A DNA stretch of 64,000 nt from Pseudomonas fulva NBRC 16637 = DSM 17717 (GTDB taxonomy: Bacteria; Pseudomonadota; Gammaproteobacteria; Pseudomonadales; Pseudomonadaceae): contig NZ_BBIQ01000004.1 in NCBI RefSeq assembly GCF_000730565.1, forward strand, positions 1 through 64,000. Reading direction: 5' to 3'. Made by a program: the position numbers and the translations under genes. Below, one piece after another: positions 25,773-34,541 of this stretch. Under the pieces are notes generated by a model. The model saw only the letters and a program-made list of their open reading frames with translations. It searched no databases and was not told where the DNA came from. Numbering within the stretch: the first letter of the stretch is position 1; every line of letters begins with the position of its first letter.

Positions 25773-26651
25773 ATGAGTTCCAGTACCCCGCTGTCCGGCG
25801 TCAACCAACCGCTTCGTGGCATCGTGTTGGTGGTGTGCGCCACGTTCATGTTCGCCAGCCACGACGCTTTGTCCAAGTTCCTGGGGGGGCTGTACCCCAT
25901 CGTGATGGTGGTGTGGGCGCGGTACGTGGTGCACACGCTGTTGATGGCTGGCATTTTCCTGCCTCGCTCTGGCCTCAACGTGTTGCGCACCCGGCGCCCG
26001 CTGCTGCAAACCTTGCGCGCTTTGAGCCTGCTCAGCACCAGCCTGCTGTTCACGTCTGGGTTGCAGTACCTGCCATTGGCCGAAGCAACTGCGGTCAACT
26101 TCCTTGCACCTGTACTGGTCACTGCCTTGTCCGTGCCACTGCTCAAGGAACGGGTCACGGTAGCGCAGTGGGTGGCAGTGGTATTGGGCTTTCTCGGGGT
26201 GCTGATCGTCGTACACCCAGGCGGGGCCCTGTTCACGCCCGCCATCCTGTACCCGTTCGGCTCGGCGCTGGGCTTTTCCTTCTACCAACTGCTGACCCGC
26301 ATTCTGGCGGCGCACGACAGCCCGACCACCAGCAACTTCTATGCAGGGCTGTGCAACACCCTGGCCATGAGTGCGCTGGTGCCGTTTTTCTGGGAAACGC
26401 CGCGCTGGGACCATGCCTTGCTGATGCTGGCGCTGGGTGGTTTCGGCATGACCGCTCATTTGCTGCTGACCCAGGCCTTCCGTTTGGCAGCGCCTGCGCT
26501 GTTGGCGCCCTTCAGCTACTGCCAGATCATCTTTGCGGGCCTGCTGGGCCTGGTGTTCTATGGTCAGACCCCCGATACGCTCAGCCTGATCGGGATTTGC
26601 GTGATCTGCCTTAGCGGGCTGGGGGCAGCCTGGATGCAACGGCGGCGTTAG
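25773..26651 (+). CDS. EamA/DMT-family transporter
   Basis: 292-residue inner-membrane protein with ten predicted hydrophobic helices in two EamA repeats (about 10-140 and 155-285). LVVCATFMFASHDALSKFL, EATAVNFLAPVLVTALSVPL and ALLAPFSYCQIIFAGLLGLV are typical DMT-exporter stretches. Members export amino acids, amines or metabolites. The gene follows the aromatic amino acid decarboxylase by 167 bases on the same strand, so export of an amine or precursor is possible but unproven. The start at 25773 follows GAGAGAG. Confidence 0.82.
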   Translation: MSSSTPLSGVNQPLRGIVLVVCATFMFASHDALSKFLGGLYPIVMVVWARYVVHTLLMAGIFLPRSGLNVLRTRRPLLQTLRALSLLSTSLLFTSGLQYLPLAEATAVNFLAPVLVTALSVPLLKERVTVAQWVAVVLGFLGVLIVVHPGGALFTPAILYPFGSALGFSFYQLLTRILAAHDSPTTSNFYAGLCNTLAMSALVPFFWETPRWDHALLMLALGGFGMTAHLLLTQAFRLAAPALLAPFSYCQIIFAGLLGLVFYGQTPDTLSLIGICVICLSGLGAAWMQRRR

Positions 26652-26800
26652 CCACTGGCCAGTGACACTGCAGATGTGAAAGGCAGTGCTGCTGCCAATT
26701 CGAAGTCGCTTGGGTACAAACGTGCTTGCCGGTTGCGTGCTGCAATGATTTCAGGCGGCCGGCCTGATTTGCGTGCTCACAACCCCAAGGAATCACGCTC

Positions 26801-28012
26801 ATGCACATGCCCGATACCCTCAGAGTTCGCAATGGCCAGAAGGCCGTGGCGACGTTCTCGGCTCAAGAATATGCCCGCCGGCATGCCGAGGTGCGCGCCC
26901 TGATGAGCGCTCAGCAGCTCGAAGCACTCGTCTTGACCTCCTATCACAACGTCAACTACTACAGTGACTACCTCTATTGCGCGTTCGGACGCGCCTATGC
27001 CGTGGTGATCACCCCTGATCAGGTCGTCCTGATCAGCGCCAACATCGACGGCGGTCAGCCGTGGCGCCGGTCGGTCGGCACCGACAACATCGTCTACACC
27101 GACTGGCGGCAGGGCAGTTTTTTCACCGCCCTGCGCCAGGCGCTACCGCGGGCAGGACGCATCGGCGTGGAGGGCGACCACCTGACGCTACACACCCATG
27201 CCGCGCTCGCGGCGTGCTACCCGCTTGCCGAGCTGGTCGATATCAGCACCGCCTGCATGCGCTTGCGCCTGATCAAGTCGGCTGAAGAGCAGGCCCTGAT
27301 CCGCCAGGGGGCACAGGTCGCCAATGTTGGCGGCGCGGCGGTGATCGAGGCGCTGGCTGACCAGGCGCCGGAGTTCGAGGTAGCCATGCATGCCACCCAG
27401 GCCATGGTCCGGGACATTGCCAGGCGCTTTCCCGACAGCCAGTTGATGGACACCTGGACGCTGTTCCAATCCGGGCCTAACACCGATGGCGCCCACAACC
27501 CAGTGACCAGCCGTCGTGTGAGCAAGGGTGAAATCCTCAGCCTCAACTGCTTCCCCATGATCAGCGGCTACTACACCGCATTGGAACGCACACTTTTCCT
27601 CGATCATTGCCCGGACGAGTACCTGCGCCTGTGGCAGGTGAACGTCCAGGTGCACGAGGCAGGCCAAAGCCTCGTCCGTCCAGGCGTACGTTGTTGCGAC
27701 ATTGCCGCTGAGCTCAATGAAATCTACCGCCAGCACGACCTGCTTCAATACCGCACCTTCGGCTACGGCCATTCCTTCGGCGTGCTTTGCCACTACTACG
27801 GGCATGAGGCCGGCTTGGAGTTGCGCGAGGACATCGACACCGTACTGGAGCCGGGCATGGTGGTGTCGATCGAGCCCATGATCATGCTGCCCCAGGGCCT
27901 GCCAGGGGCAGGCGGCTATCGCGAGCATGACATCCTGGTGGTGACCGAGCAGGGGGCAGACAACATTACCCAGTTCCCCTGTGGGCCGCAGCACAACGTC
28001 ATCTGCCAATAA
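26801..28012 (+). CDS. Creatinase (creatine amidinohydrolase)
   Basis: Hydrolyses creatine to sarcosine and urea; cytosolic homodimer of the pita-bread (M24-like) fold. The length, 403 residues, equals the classical P. putida creatinase, and the sequence runs parallel to it: FTSYHN-type LTSYHNVNYYSDYLYC near residue 46, SANIDGGQPWRRSVGTDNIV near 80, and the catalytic histidine in TDGAHNPVT at position 232, the same number as in the known enzyme. AAGGA precedes the ATG. No sarcosine oxidase, creatininase or urease genes lie nearby. The convergent GlxA-type AraC gene is a plausible regulator. Confidence 0.93.
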   Translation: MHMPDTLRVRNGQKAVATFSAQEYARRHAEVRALMSAQQLEALVLTSYHNVNYYSDYLYCAFGRAYAVVITPDQVVLISANIDGGQPWRRSVGTDNIVYTDWRQGSFFTALRQALPRAGRIGVEGDHLTLHTHAALAACYPLAELVDISTACMRLRLIKSAEEQALIRQGAQVANVGGAAVIEALADQAPEFEVAMHATQAMVRDIARRFPDSQLMDTWTLFQSGPNTDGAHNPVTSRRVSKGEILSLNCFPMISGYYTALERTLFLDHCPDEYLRLWQVNVQVHEAGQSLVRPGVRCCDIAAELNEIYRQHDLLQYRTFGYGHSFGVLCHYYGHEAGLELREDIDTVLEPGMVVSIEPMIMLPQGLPGAGGYREHDILVVTEQGADNITQFPCGPQHNVICQ

Positions 28013-28027
28013 GCGACAAGCGCGCTG

Positions 28028-29020
28028 TCATCGCAAAGCTGCCAGGCGGCGCTGCGCAGAAGGCGAAACACCGAACAGTCGGCTGTACGCCTTGGAAAAG
28101 TGCGCCGCCGAGCCGAAGCCGCAGGCCAGCGCGACGTCGCCAACTGGCGCGTCGCCTTGCAGCAGCAACTGCCTGGCGTGGGACAACCGCAGTTCCTGGT
28201 AATAGCGTGTGGGCGTGCGTTGCAGCTGGTGCTTGAACAGGCGCTCGAGCTGGCGCACGGTGATGCCGTTCAGGTTGGCCAGCTCGCTGGGCACCAAAGG
28301 CTCCTCAAGGTTGGCTTCCATGATTGCAACGACTTGGCTGAGCCGCGGTTGCGCAGTGCCCAGCAAGGTCCTTAGCGAAACGCGCTGGCGTTCGCGCTCG
28401 CTACGCACACGGTCGCACAGCAGCAGCTCGGCGGCCTTGGCGGCAATGCCCTGGCCGCCCGGCTCGCGAGCCACCAGTTGCAGCATCATGTCGATGGCGG
28501 CGACACCGCCTGAGCAGGTGTAACGGTCGCGGTCCAGTTCGAACAGCTGCTGCGAGCATATGATGTTCGGGAAGCGTGCTCGCAGCGTTGGCAGGTCCTC
28601 CCAATGAATGGTACAGCGGTAGCCGTCGAGCAACCCCGCCTTGGCGAGCAGGTAACTGCCGGTGCAGATGCCCCCAATCGGCAGGCGTTGGTTGGCCCGT
28701 TCGCGCAGCCAGCGCAGGTAAGCCCCGGTGGCAGGGCCGCGCTCGATGGGATTAGGGCCCACTACCAACAGTACGTCCAGCGCTGGCGCGTCATCGAGCG
28801 TGCAATCGGGCAGCACGCGCATGCCGTTGCTGGCGGTGACCGGCGCCCCTTGTGCCGCGATCAGTACGCTGCGAAAAACAGGCCGGCATGCCGCCAGGTT
28901 GGCCATGCGCAGGGTTTCGACCGCCGACGCCAGGCCGATGGTGGTGAAGTTGGGCATGATCAGAAAACCGAATGTCTTGACCGTGCCGGACTGCGGATTT
29001 ACCGAAGCGGGGTGGACCAT
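28028..29020 (-). CDS. GlxA-family AraC regulator (DJ-1/PfpI-like sensor plus AraC helix-turn-helix)
   Basis: 330 residues. The N-terminal class I glutamine-amidotransferase-like domain (FGFLIMPNFTTIGLASAVET; the CTGSYLLAKAGLLDG elbow near 115) is followed by a C-terminal AraC domain (LANLNGITVRQLERLFKHQL; FGSAAHFSKAYSRLFGVSP). This is the architecture of GbdR, CdhR, SouR and ArgR, which sense glycine betaine, carnitine, sarcosine and arginine. With creatinase next door the effector could be creatine or sarcosine. The ATG at 29020 has AGGA eight bases upstream. It is divergent from pssA, with only 52 bases between the starts. Confidence 0.87.
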   Translation of the reverse strand: MVHPASVNPQSGTVKTFGFLIMPNFTTIGLASAVETLRMANLAACRPVFRSVLIAAQGAPVTASNGMRVLPDCTLDDAPALDVLLVVGPNPIERGPATGAYLRWLRERANQRLPIGGICTGSYLLAKAGLLDGYRCTIHWEDLPTLRARFPNIICSQQLFELDRDRYTCSGGVAAIDMMLQLVAREPGGQGIAAKAAELLLCDRVRSERERQRVSLRTLLGTAQPRLSQVVAIMEANLEEPLVPSELANLNGITVRQLERLFKHQLQRTPTRYYQELRLSHARQLLLQGDAPVGDVALACGFGSAAHFSKAYSRLFGVSPSAQRRLAALR

Positions 29021-29072
29021 TGGGCGATTCCTGTGCAAGCTGGGGCATAGTTTGCCCAGAAGGTGGCTGCAA

Positions 29073-30398
29073 GTGAACCCAGAAAACCTGTTGGCCCAGT
29101 TGCCCGGCTACCCGTTGGCTGCCGATGCGATCGAAGTGCTTCCGGATGCCCAGGCCTACCGGGCCTGCTTGCTCGAGCGTATCGGCGCAGCCACCCGGCG
29201 TATCGTCATCGTGGCGCTTTACCTGCAACATGACGAGGCCGGCCAGGAGGTGCTGGACGCACTCTATCAGGCCAAGGCGGCGCGTCCAGCGCTTGAAATA
29301 ACTGTCGTGGTGGACTGGTTCCGGGCCCGGCGTGGCCTGCTGGGGGCGGGCAGGCAGCCTGGCAATGCAGCCTGGTACCAGGCCGAACGCCAGAGCCGCC
29401 AATTGGACATTGCGATCCATGGCGTGCCTGTGCAGACCCGCGAGCTCTTCGGAGTGCTGCACCTCAAGGGCAGCATCATCGATGACTGCGTCATCTACAC
29501 CGGCGCCAGCCTTAACAACGTCTACCTTCATCGGTTCGACCGTTACCGGCTTGATCGCTACCACCTGTTCCACAGCAAGGCCCTGGCCGACTGCATGGTC
29601 GACCTGGTGCAGCGGCTGCTCCACCCGCAGGCCACGCCGCGCCTGGACCTTCCAGCGCCTTCCACCGCCGATCTTCGCAGTGACATCCGCCGCCTGCGGG
29701 CACGGATGCGCCGGCTTACGTACGCACCGGGCCCTGCAACCGAGCCGGGGCACCTGCGGGTCATTCCGCTGATCGGCGTTGGCAGGCGCAATGCCTTGAA
29801 CAAGACCGTGTGCGCGCTACTGGCCGTGGCCCGGGAACGTATCGTCATCAGCACACCGTATTTCAATCCGCCTCGCGTCGTGATGCGCGAGATTGACGAT
29901 GCGTTGGCACGAGGCGTGCGGGTAGAGTTCATCGTCGGCCATCGTACCGCCAATGACTTCTACGTCCCTCCGGGAGAGCCATTCCATGCCAGCGGGGCAT
30001 TGCCTTATCTGTACGAGGACAACCTGCGGGCCTTTGCGCGGCGTCGCGAGCCTTTGCTGGCCAGCGGTCAGCTGAAGATCAGGCTGTGGAACGACCCAGG
30101 ACACACCTTTCACGCCAAAGGCGTGTGGGTCGATGAGCGTTATTGCCTGCTGACCGGCAACAACCTGAACCCACGCGGCTTCAACCTGGACCTGGAAAAC
30201 GGCCTGCTTATCGATGACCCCCTTGGGCAATGGCGGGGGCCGTGCGAGAAGGAACTCAGCGCATTGCGTGAGCACGCCCCGGCTGTCGATTCTGCCCGCG
30301 CATTGGGCGTCAAGGCCGAACACCCCAAGCCCGTGCGCAAGCTGCTGCGCAGGCTACGCTATAGTCGGTTGGAACCGTTGATCAAGCGGGTGTTGTAG
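29073..30398 (+). CDS. pssA: CDP-diacylglycerol-serine O-phosphatidyltransferase, PLD-type
   Basis: Makes phosphatidylserine, the precursor of phosphatidylethanolamine, from CDP-diacylglycerol and serine; peripheral membrane enzyme. Both phospholipase-D HKD motifs are present: HLKGSIIDD near residue 130 and HAKGVWVDE near 347. The sequence tracks E. coli PssA closely (RIVIVALYLQHDEAGQEVL, GASLNNVYLHRFDRYRLDRY, GNNLNPRGFNLDLENGLLI). 441 residues against 451 in E. coli. The GTG at 29073 follows GAAGGTGG; the open frame upstream to 28728 lies antisense to the AraC gene and is not homologous. PLD-type PssA is the enterobacterial and Pseudomonas form. Confidence 0.9.
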   Translation: MNPENLLAQLPGYPLAADAIEVLPDAQAYRACLLERIGAATRRIVIVALYLQHDEAGQEVLDALYQAKAARPALEITVVVDWFRARRGLLGAGRQPGNAAWYQAERQSRQLDIAIHGVPVQTRELFGVLHLKGSIIDDCVIYTGASLNNVYLHRFDRYRLDRYHLFHSKALADCMVDLVQRLLHPQATPRLDLPAPSTADLRSDIRRLRARMRRLTYAPGPATEPGHLRVIPLIGVGRRNALNKTVCALLAVARERIVISTPYFNPPRVVMREIDDALARGVRVEFIVGHRTANDFYVPPGEPFHASGALPYLYEDNLRAFARRREPLLASGQLKIRLWNDPGHTFHAKGVWVDERYCLLTGNNLNPRGFNLDLENGLLIDDPLGQWRGPCEKELSALREHAPAVDSARALGVKAEHPKPVRKLLRRLRYSRLEPLIKRVL

Positions 30399-30499
30399 GG
30401 CAGGGACGGGTAGTTGGCCTGCTCGATGGTCGATTGCGTTGATCGGCCAGGCACGCTGTTGGTCCACCCAGTGCATCCCAGACAATAGGCGCTCAAGGA

Positions 30500-33046
30500 A
30501 TGGAAGCAGCTTTTGGCACTGATTCGCCGCGCAGCCGTGTGATGCGCCATCTTGTATTTGCCTTTTCGAGCCTGCTTTTGTTGGCGATGACGCTGGGGCT
30601 GGTGTCGCTGTACCGCATCGCCGTTTCGCTCGATGAGCGGGAGCTGGAACAAAGCCGATTTCATGCGGGCGCGGCCCTGGCACAGTTGCACAAGACCGAG
30701 CGCAGCTACCTGTGGACCCATGCTTCCTGGCAGGCTGCCTACGATCATCTGGCGCGTCCAGCAGACCGGCAATGGGCGTTCGATGAAGGTAACGTGGGTG
30801 CCACGCTCTACAGCGATGATGGCTATGCAGGCGTGTTCGTCCTTGACGATCAGGGTACGCTCTATGCGGTCGTGCAAGGGCGTTTGACCGACCTGGGTTT
30901 CGATCACTTCAGCCCCGAAGGCCATCGCGTCCTGCAACAGGCCCGCCAGGCCATGGCGCAACAACAACCGGCATCGGGCTACGTCATGTTTGCTGGCCAG
31001 CCTGCGGTCTTCACCTCTGCCGTGATACGTCCTCCTGCGCTCGCCGACAGCCTGGCGGAGCATAACTCGGTGATGGTCTTCATTCGGATGATCGAAGCCG
31101 ACTTGCTGAGTCAGATGGGTAAGACGGCCGGCCTCACGGACCTGGCTATCACCGCGAGCGACTATGCTGCGCAAGACATGGGGCATTTGCCACTTCAGGA
31201 GGTTCCCTATCGTTTGACCTGGCGCATGGACCAGCCCGGTAGCGATTTGCTGCAAGCGGTGTTCGCACCGCTGGCTGTGGCGCTGCTCATCATCCTGGCG
31301 CTGATGGTACTGCTCGCACGCTATGCCATGCGCACCAGCGCCGACATTGACCGCAGCTACCATCAGCTGGCTATTTCCAAGCGGGCACTGGAGGCCAGCG
31401 AAACGCGCTTCAAAGCCGTGGCCGAGGCGGCCTCCGACTGGATCTGGGAGACCGATGCGCAGCAGCAGCTGATCTATCTTTCACCACGCTTTGCCGAATT
31501 GACCGGGCACGACGCCCAGAACTGGCTGAATCAGCCGATCTGCACCTTGTTCGATTGTGAAACCGGTCATGTCGAAACCTGGCTGCACGGCCTGGGCGCC
31601 AGCGAGTCTACCGGCACGCTGCGCTGCCAGTACCTGGACAAGGCCGGGCAGCGACGCGAATGCCGAATTGCGGCCAGAGCCATCATCGAGCACAACATCT
31701 GCAAGGGATTCCGCGGAACCTGTACCGACATCACCGATGAGGTGGCAGCCCATGCCCGAATTCAGCACTTGTCCCAACATGATGCCCTGACCGGGCTGCC
31801 CAACCGCAACAAGCTGTTCCGCTTCCTCGAGGACAGCGCCAAGGTGTCGCGGGCCGTGCTGATGCTCGACCTGGACAACTTCAAGCCGATCAATGACAGC
31901 CTCGGCCATCCGGCCGGTGATGCGGTGTTGATGGAGGTGGCGATGCGGCTCGGTCAAATGACCCGTTCCAGCGATCTGGTCGCGCGCCTGGGTGGCGATG
32001 AGTTCGTGATTGTCCTGATCGCACCGGGCGCGCGTGATGAACTCGACCGGTTCTGCGCCCGGCTCATCGACACCCTCAAGCAGCCAATGGCGGTGGAGCA
32101 CCATAAGGTCCAGGTAGGCGCCAGCCTGGGTGTGGTCATGTCCGACGATTACCCGGGTGGCCCCAGCGACCTGATCCGTTATGCCGACGTGGCGCTATAC
32201 GGGGCCAAGCAATCGGGCAAGAACACATGGCGGTATTTCTCCACGCAGATGAGCGCTGCGCTGCTTGAGAAGCGTGTACTCGAACAGGAGCTGCGCGAGG
32301 GCATCCCCCGTGGGGAATTACGTTTGCATTTCCAACCGCGGTTCAAGGTGGATGGCGTAACGATCGCCTCCGCCGAAGCGCTGGTGCGCTGGGAGCACCC
32401 CCGCCTTGGGTTGTTGATGCCGGATGATTTTGTCGGCTTGGCCGAACAAAGCGATGTGATCGTGTTGCTGGGCAATTGGGTGCTGCAGCAAGCGTGCAGT
32501 GAGGCGGGCGCTTGGCCGCTCGAAGTGATCGTGTCCGTGAACATGTCGCCTGCCCAGTTCAGCCGTAGCGACGTGGTGCGCGATGTGGCCGAGGCTCTGC
32601 GCACCACCGGGCTACCTGCACACCGGCTGGAGTTGGAGATCACCGAGAACGTGATGCTCAACGATGTCGAAGGCGCGCTGCAGACGATGAACGCGTTGAA
32701 GGAACTTGGCGTGCGCTTGAACATGGACGACTTCGGGACAGGCTATTCATCACTGGGCTACCTGCGTACCTACCCGTTCGACAGCATCAAGATCGATCGT
32801 CGGTTCGTTCAGTCGCTGGGCAAGAGCAGCAGTGACCGCAGCGTGGTGCAGGCGATCATCAGCCTGGGGAACGCAATGGGCATGACGGTCACGGCCGAGG
32901 GGGTGGAAACAGCAGTGCAGCTCGCCTTGCTCGGTGATGACCAGTGCCATGAGGTCCAGGGATACTTTTTGAGCCGGCCGGTGAACAATCATGCGCTGAT
33001 CAAGTTGATGACCTCGGCGGCCACTCCGTCATATACCTCGGATTGA
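30500..33046 (+). CDS. CHASE4-PAS-GGDEF-EAL c-di-GMP signalling protein
   Basis: 848-residue inner-membrane protein. TM1 at about 16-40, a periplasmic CHASE4-like sensor at 45-245 (WAFDEGNVGATLYSDDGYAG), TM2 at 255-278, PAS at 305-415, GGDEF at 425-580, EAL at 595-835. The diguanylate cyclase site is intact (RLGGDEF near 497) with an RSSD inhibitory site exactly five residues before it. The phosphodiesterase site is also intact (AEALVRWEHP near 626, DDFGTGYSSLGYL, EGVET). It may therefore switch between making and breaking c-di-GMP. The ligand is unknown. It precedes a second GGDEF gene on the same strand by 174 bases. Confidence 0.9.
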   Translation: MEAAFGTDSPRSRVMRHLVFAFSSLLLLAMTLGLVSLYRIAVSLDERELEQSRFHAGAALAQLHKTERSYLWTHASWQAAYDHLARPADRQWAFDEGNVGATLYSDDGYAGVFVLDDQGTLYAVVQGRLTDLGFDHFSPEGHRVLQQARQAMAQQQPASGYVMFAGQPAVFTSAVIRPPALADSLAEHNSVMVFIRMIEADLLSQMGKTAGLTDLAITASDYAAQDMGHLPLQEVPYRLTWRMDQPGSDLLQAVFAPLAVALLIILALMVLLARYAMRTSADIDRSYHQLAISKRALEASETRFKAVAEAASDWIWETDAQQQLIYLSPRFAELTGHDAQNWLNQPICTLFDCETGHVETWLHGLGASESTGTLRCQYLDKAGQRRECRIAARAIIEHNICKGFRGTCTDITDEVAAHARIQHLSQHDALTGLPNRNKLFRFLEDSAKVSRAVLMLDLDNFKPINDSLGHPAGDAVLMEVAMRLGQMTRSSDLVARLGGDEFVIVLIAPGARDELDRFCARLIDTLKQPMAVEHHKVQVGASLGVVMSDDYPGGPSDLIRYADVALYGAKQSGKNTWRYFSTQMSAALLEKRVLEQELREGIPRGELRLHFQPRFKVDGVTIASAEALVRWEHPRLGLLMPDDFVGLAEQSDVIVLLGNWVLQQACSEAGAWPLEVIVSVNMSPAQFSRSDVVRDVAEALRTTGLPAHRLELEITENVMLNDVEGALQTMNALKELGVRLNMDDFGTGYSSLGYLRTYPFDSIKIDRRFVQSLGKSSSDRSVVQAIISLGNAMGMTVTAEGVETAVQLALLGDDQCHEVQGYFLSRPVNNHALIKLMTSAATPSYTSD

Positions 33047-33062
33047 ACAGGCCTGGAGGGGC

Positions 33063-33087
33063 CTTGCCGGGGCGCCGGACCGGCAAG
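33063..33087 (+). terminator. Hairpin after the GGDEF-EAL gene
   Basis: CTTGCCGG (33063-33070) pairs with CCGGCAAG (33080-33087), followed by ATTCCGGTTT. It lacks a long U-tract and could equally be an intergenic palindrome. Confidence 0.4.
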
Positions 33088-33220
33088 ATTCCGGTTTCAT
33101 GCACACCCGGTCACAGCAGCAGGAAAGTCTGGCGCACGCGGTCGTCAACTGCTCTGAAAATCCTGCGCGAGCGCATACAATCGCCGCCTTTACGAACCAC
33201 TTCGATAGGCTACACCTGCC

Positions 33221-34390
33221 ATGGCGCTAGACCCACCTACCATGCTCACCATTTCCATAGCCCTGGCGGCAGCGGCTGCGCTTTACCTGGCGATAGAGTG
33301 GCGCAGTGTCCGCGAGTCATCGCTGCTTTACTGGAGCGCCGGTTTTGCGACCATCACCGTCGGTTGCACGCTGGCGCTGCTGCGAGGCGTTGGCCTTTTA
33401 TTCATCGGCATCTGGTTTGCGAATGGCCTGCTGGTCGTGGCCCATGGGCTTTTCCTGCTAGGCGTGCTGCGCTTCACCCAAGACCGAATTTCGCGCGCCT
33501 GGCTGGTGATCGTGCTGATCTGGTTCGCCCTGTTATTGCTGCCTGCAGGCCCGGAGTGGTCGAAAGTCATGCTGATGGCCAACTCGCTGCTGGTTGCCGC
33601 CCAGACCCTCAAGGCCAGTAGCCTGCTCCAGCCCCATGGGCAATCGCTGAGCGTAGGTGCAGTCCAGTTGCGGTATGTGCTTCTGGTGCACGGGTTGTTC
33701 TACGTGATCAAGGCGATCATTGCGATTGCGCCGGGCACGTTGATTGACCTAGCCAGTTTCGGAGGGTTGATCATCCAGGTGTCCCTGGTGGAAGGCGCCA
33801 TGGCGATCATGATGATCGCCTTGTCGATGACAGGCACGGTTCGTTACCGTCGCGAAGAACGTATCGCTCGGCTGGCAGCACGGGATCCGCTGACTGCGCT
33901 GTACAACCGGCGTGCCCTGGAAGTGCGTGCGGGGCCTTTCTTCAAGGAGGTCAGCAATGTACGGCCTGCGGCGTTGTTGTTGATCGATATCGACAACTTC
34001 AAGCTGGTCAATGACCTGCATGGGCATGCGGCAGGGGACAGGTTGCTGGTGGCGTTGAGTGAAATGATTCGTACGGTGTTACCAGAGCGCTCTTTGGCCG
34101 CGCGGTTAGGCGGGGATGAGTTCGTGATTTTGCTCAGTGGGGCGAGCCGTGAAGGCGTCCTGGTGTTGGCCAAGGGTTTGCGGGAGCAGTTTCAGGCCTA
34201 CGCCGGTGGGGCGGTACCGACACCTGCAGCGGTGACGTTGAGCATTGGGGTGAATGTGTTTGACCAGGCGCCAGCGAGTCTGGCGGCGTTGATCGAGCAA
34301 GGGGATGCGGCGCTGTACGCGTCCAAGCGCGCAGGGCGGAATAGCATTCGATTCGTAGAACGGCAGGTCGCCAGTGGTGGGTTTTCTTGA
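33221..34390 (+). CDS. Membrane diguanylate cyclase (GGDEF only)
   Basis: 389 residues: about six hydrophobic helices in the N-terminal 210 residues, then a GGDEF domain (about 220-380) with DPLTALYNRRALEVR, LIDIDNFKLVNDLHGHAAGD and an intact RLGGDEF near residue 297. The residues that would form the RxxD inhibitory site read PERS, so product inhibition at that site is absent. There is no EAL domain. It should make c-di-GMP. Start: the ATG at 33221 has a weak ribosome site and an ATG at 33242 is equally possible. The neighbouring CHASE4-PAS-GGDEF-EAL protein suggests a local c-di-GMP pair. Confidence 0.87.
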   Translation: MALDPPTMLTISIALAAAAALYLAIEWRSVRESSLLYWSAGFATITVGCTLALLRGVGLLFIGIWFANGLLVVAHGLFLLGVLRFTQDRISRAWLVIVLIWFALLLLPAGPEWSKVMLMANSLLVAAQTLKASSLLQPHGQSLSVGAVQLRYVLLVHGLFYVIKAIIAIAPGTLIDLASFGGLIIQVSLVEGAMAIMMIALSMTGTVRYRREERIARLAARDPLTALYNRRALEVRAGPFFKEVSNVRPAALLLIDIDNFKLVNDLHGHAAGDRLLVALSEMIRTVLPERSLAARLGGDEFVILLSGASREGVLVLAKGLREQFQAYAGGAVPTPAAVTLSIGVNVFDQAPASLAALIEQGDAALYASKRAGRNSIRFVERQVASGGFS

Positions 34391-34470
34391 GTGACGTATT
34401 AGCGTTGCCGGCCTGAACTAAGTGCGCCGTGGGCGTACCGGTACAGCCCTGTAGGTCTCGCTGCCCGCGT

Positions 34471-34491
34471 GATGGGCCGCAGAGCGGCCCC
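34471..34491. repeat. REP-type palindrome
   Basis: GGGCCGC-AGA-GCGGCCC (34474-34490) within GATGGGCCGCAGAGCGGCCCC written here in parts: GATGGGCCGC and AGAGCGGCCCC. It matches the core at 18034-18054 at 19 of 21 bases. It lies between the convergent diguanylate cyclase and ppnN genes. Confidence 0.7.
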
Positions 34492-34541
34492 GGCAAGGCC
34501 GCTCAACGGAGGCCGCTAGGTGCCTCGCTGCGAACCGTGGG

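Noticed and set aside
28728..29072. In-frame 115-codon upstream extension of pssA
   Set aside because: It lies antisense to the AraC regulator gene and shows no PssA similarity; the GTG at 29073 has a good ribosome site.
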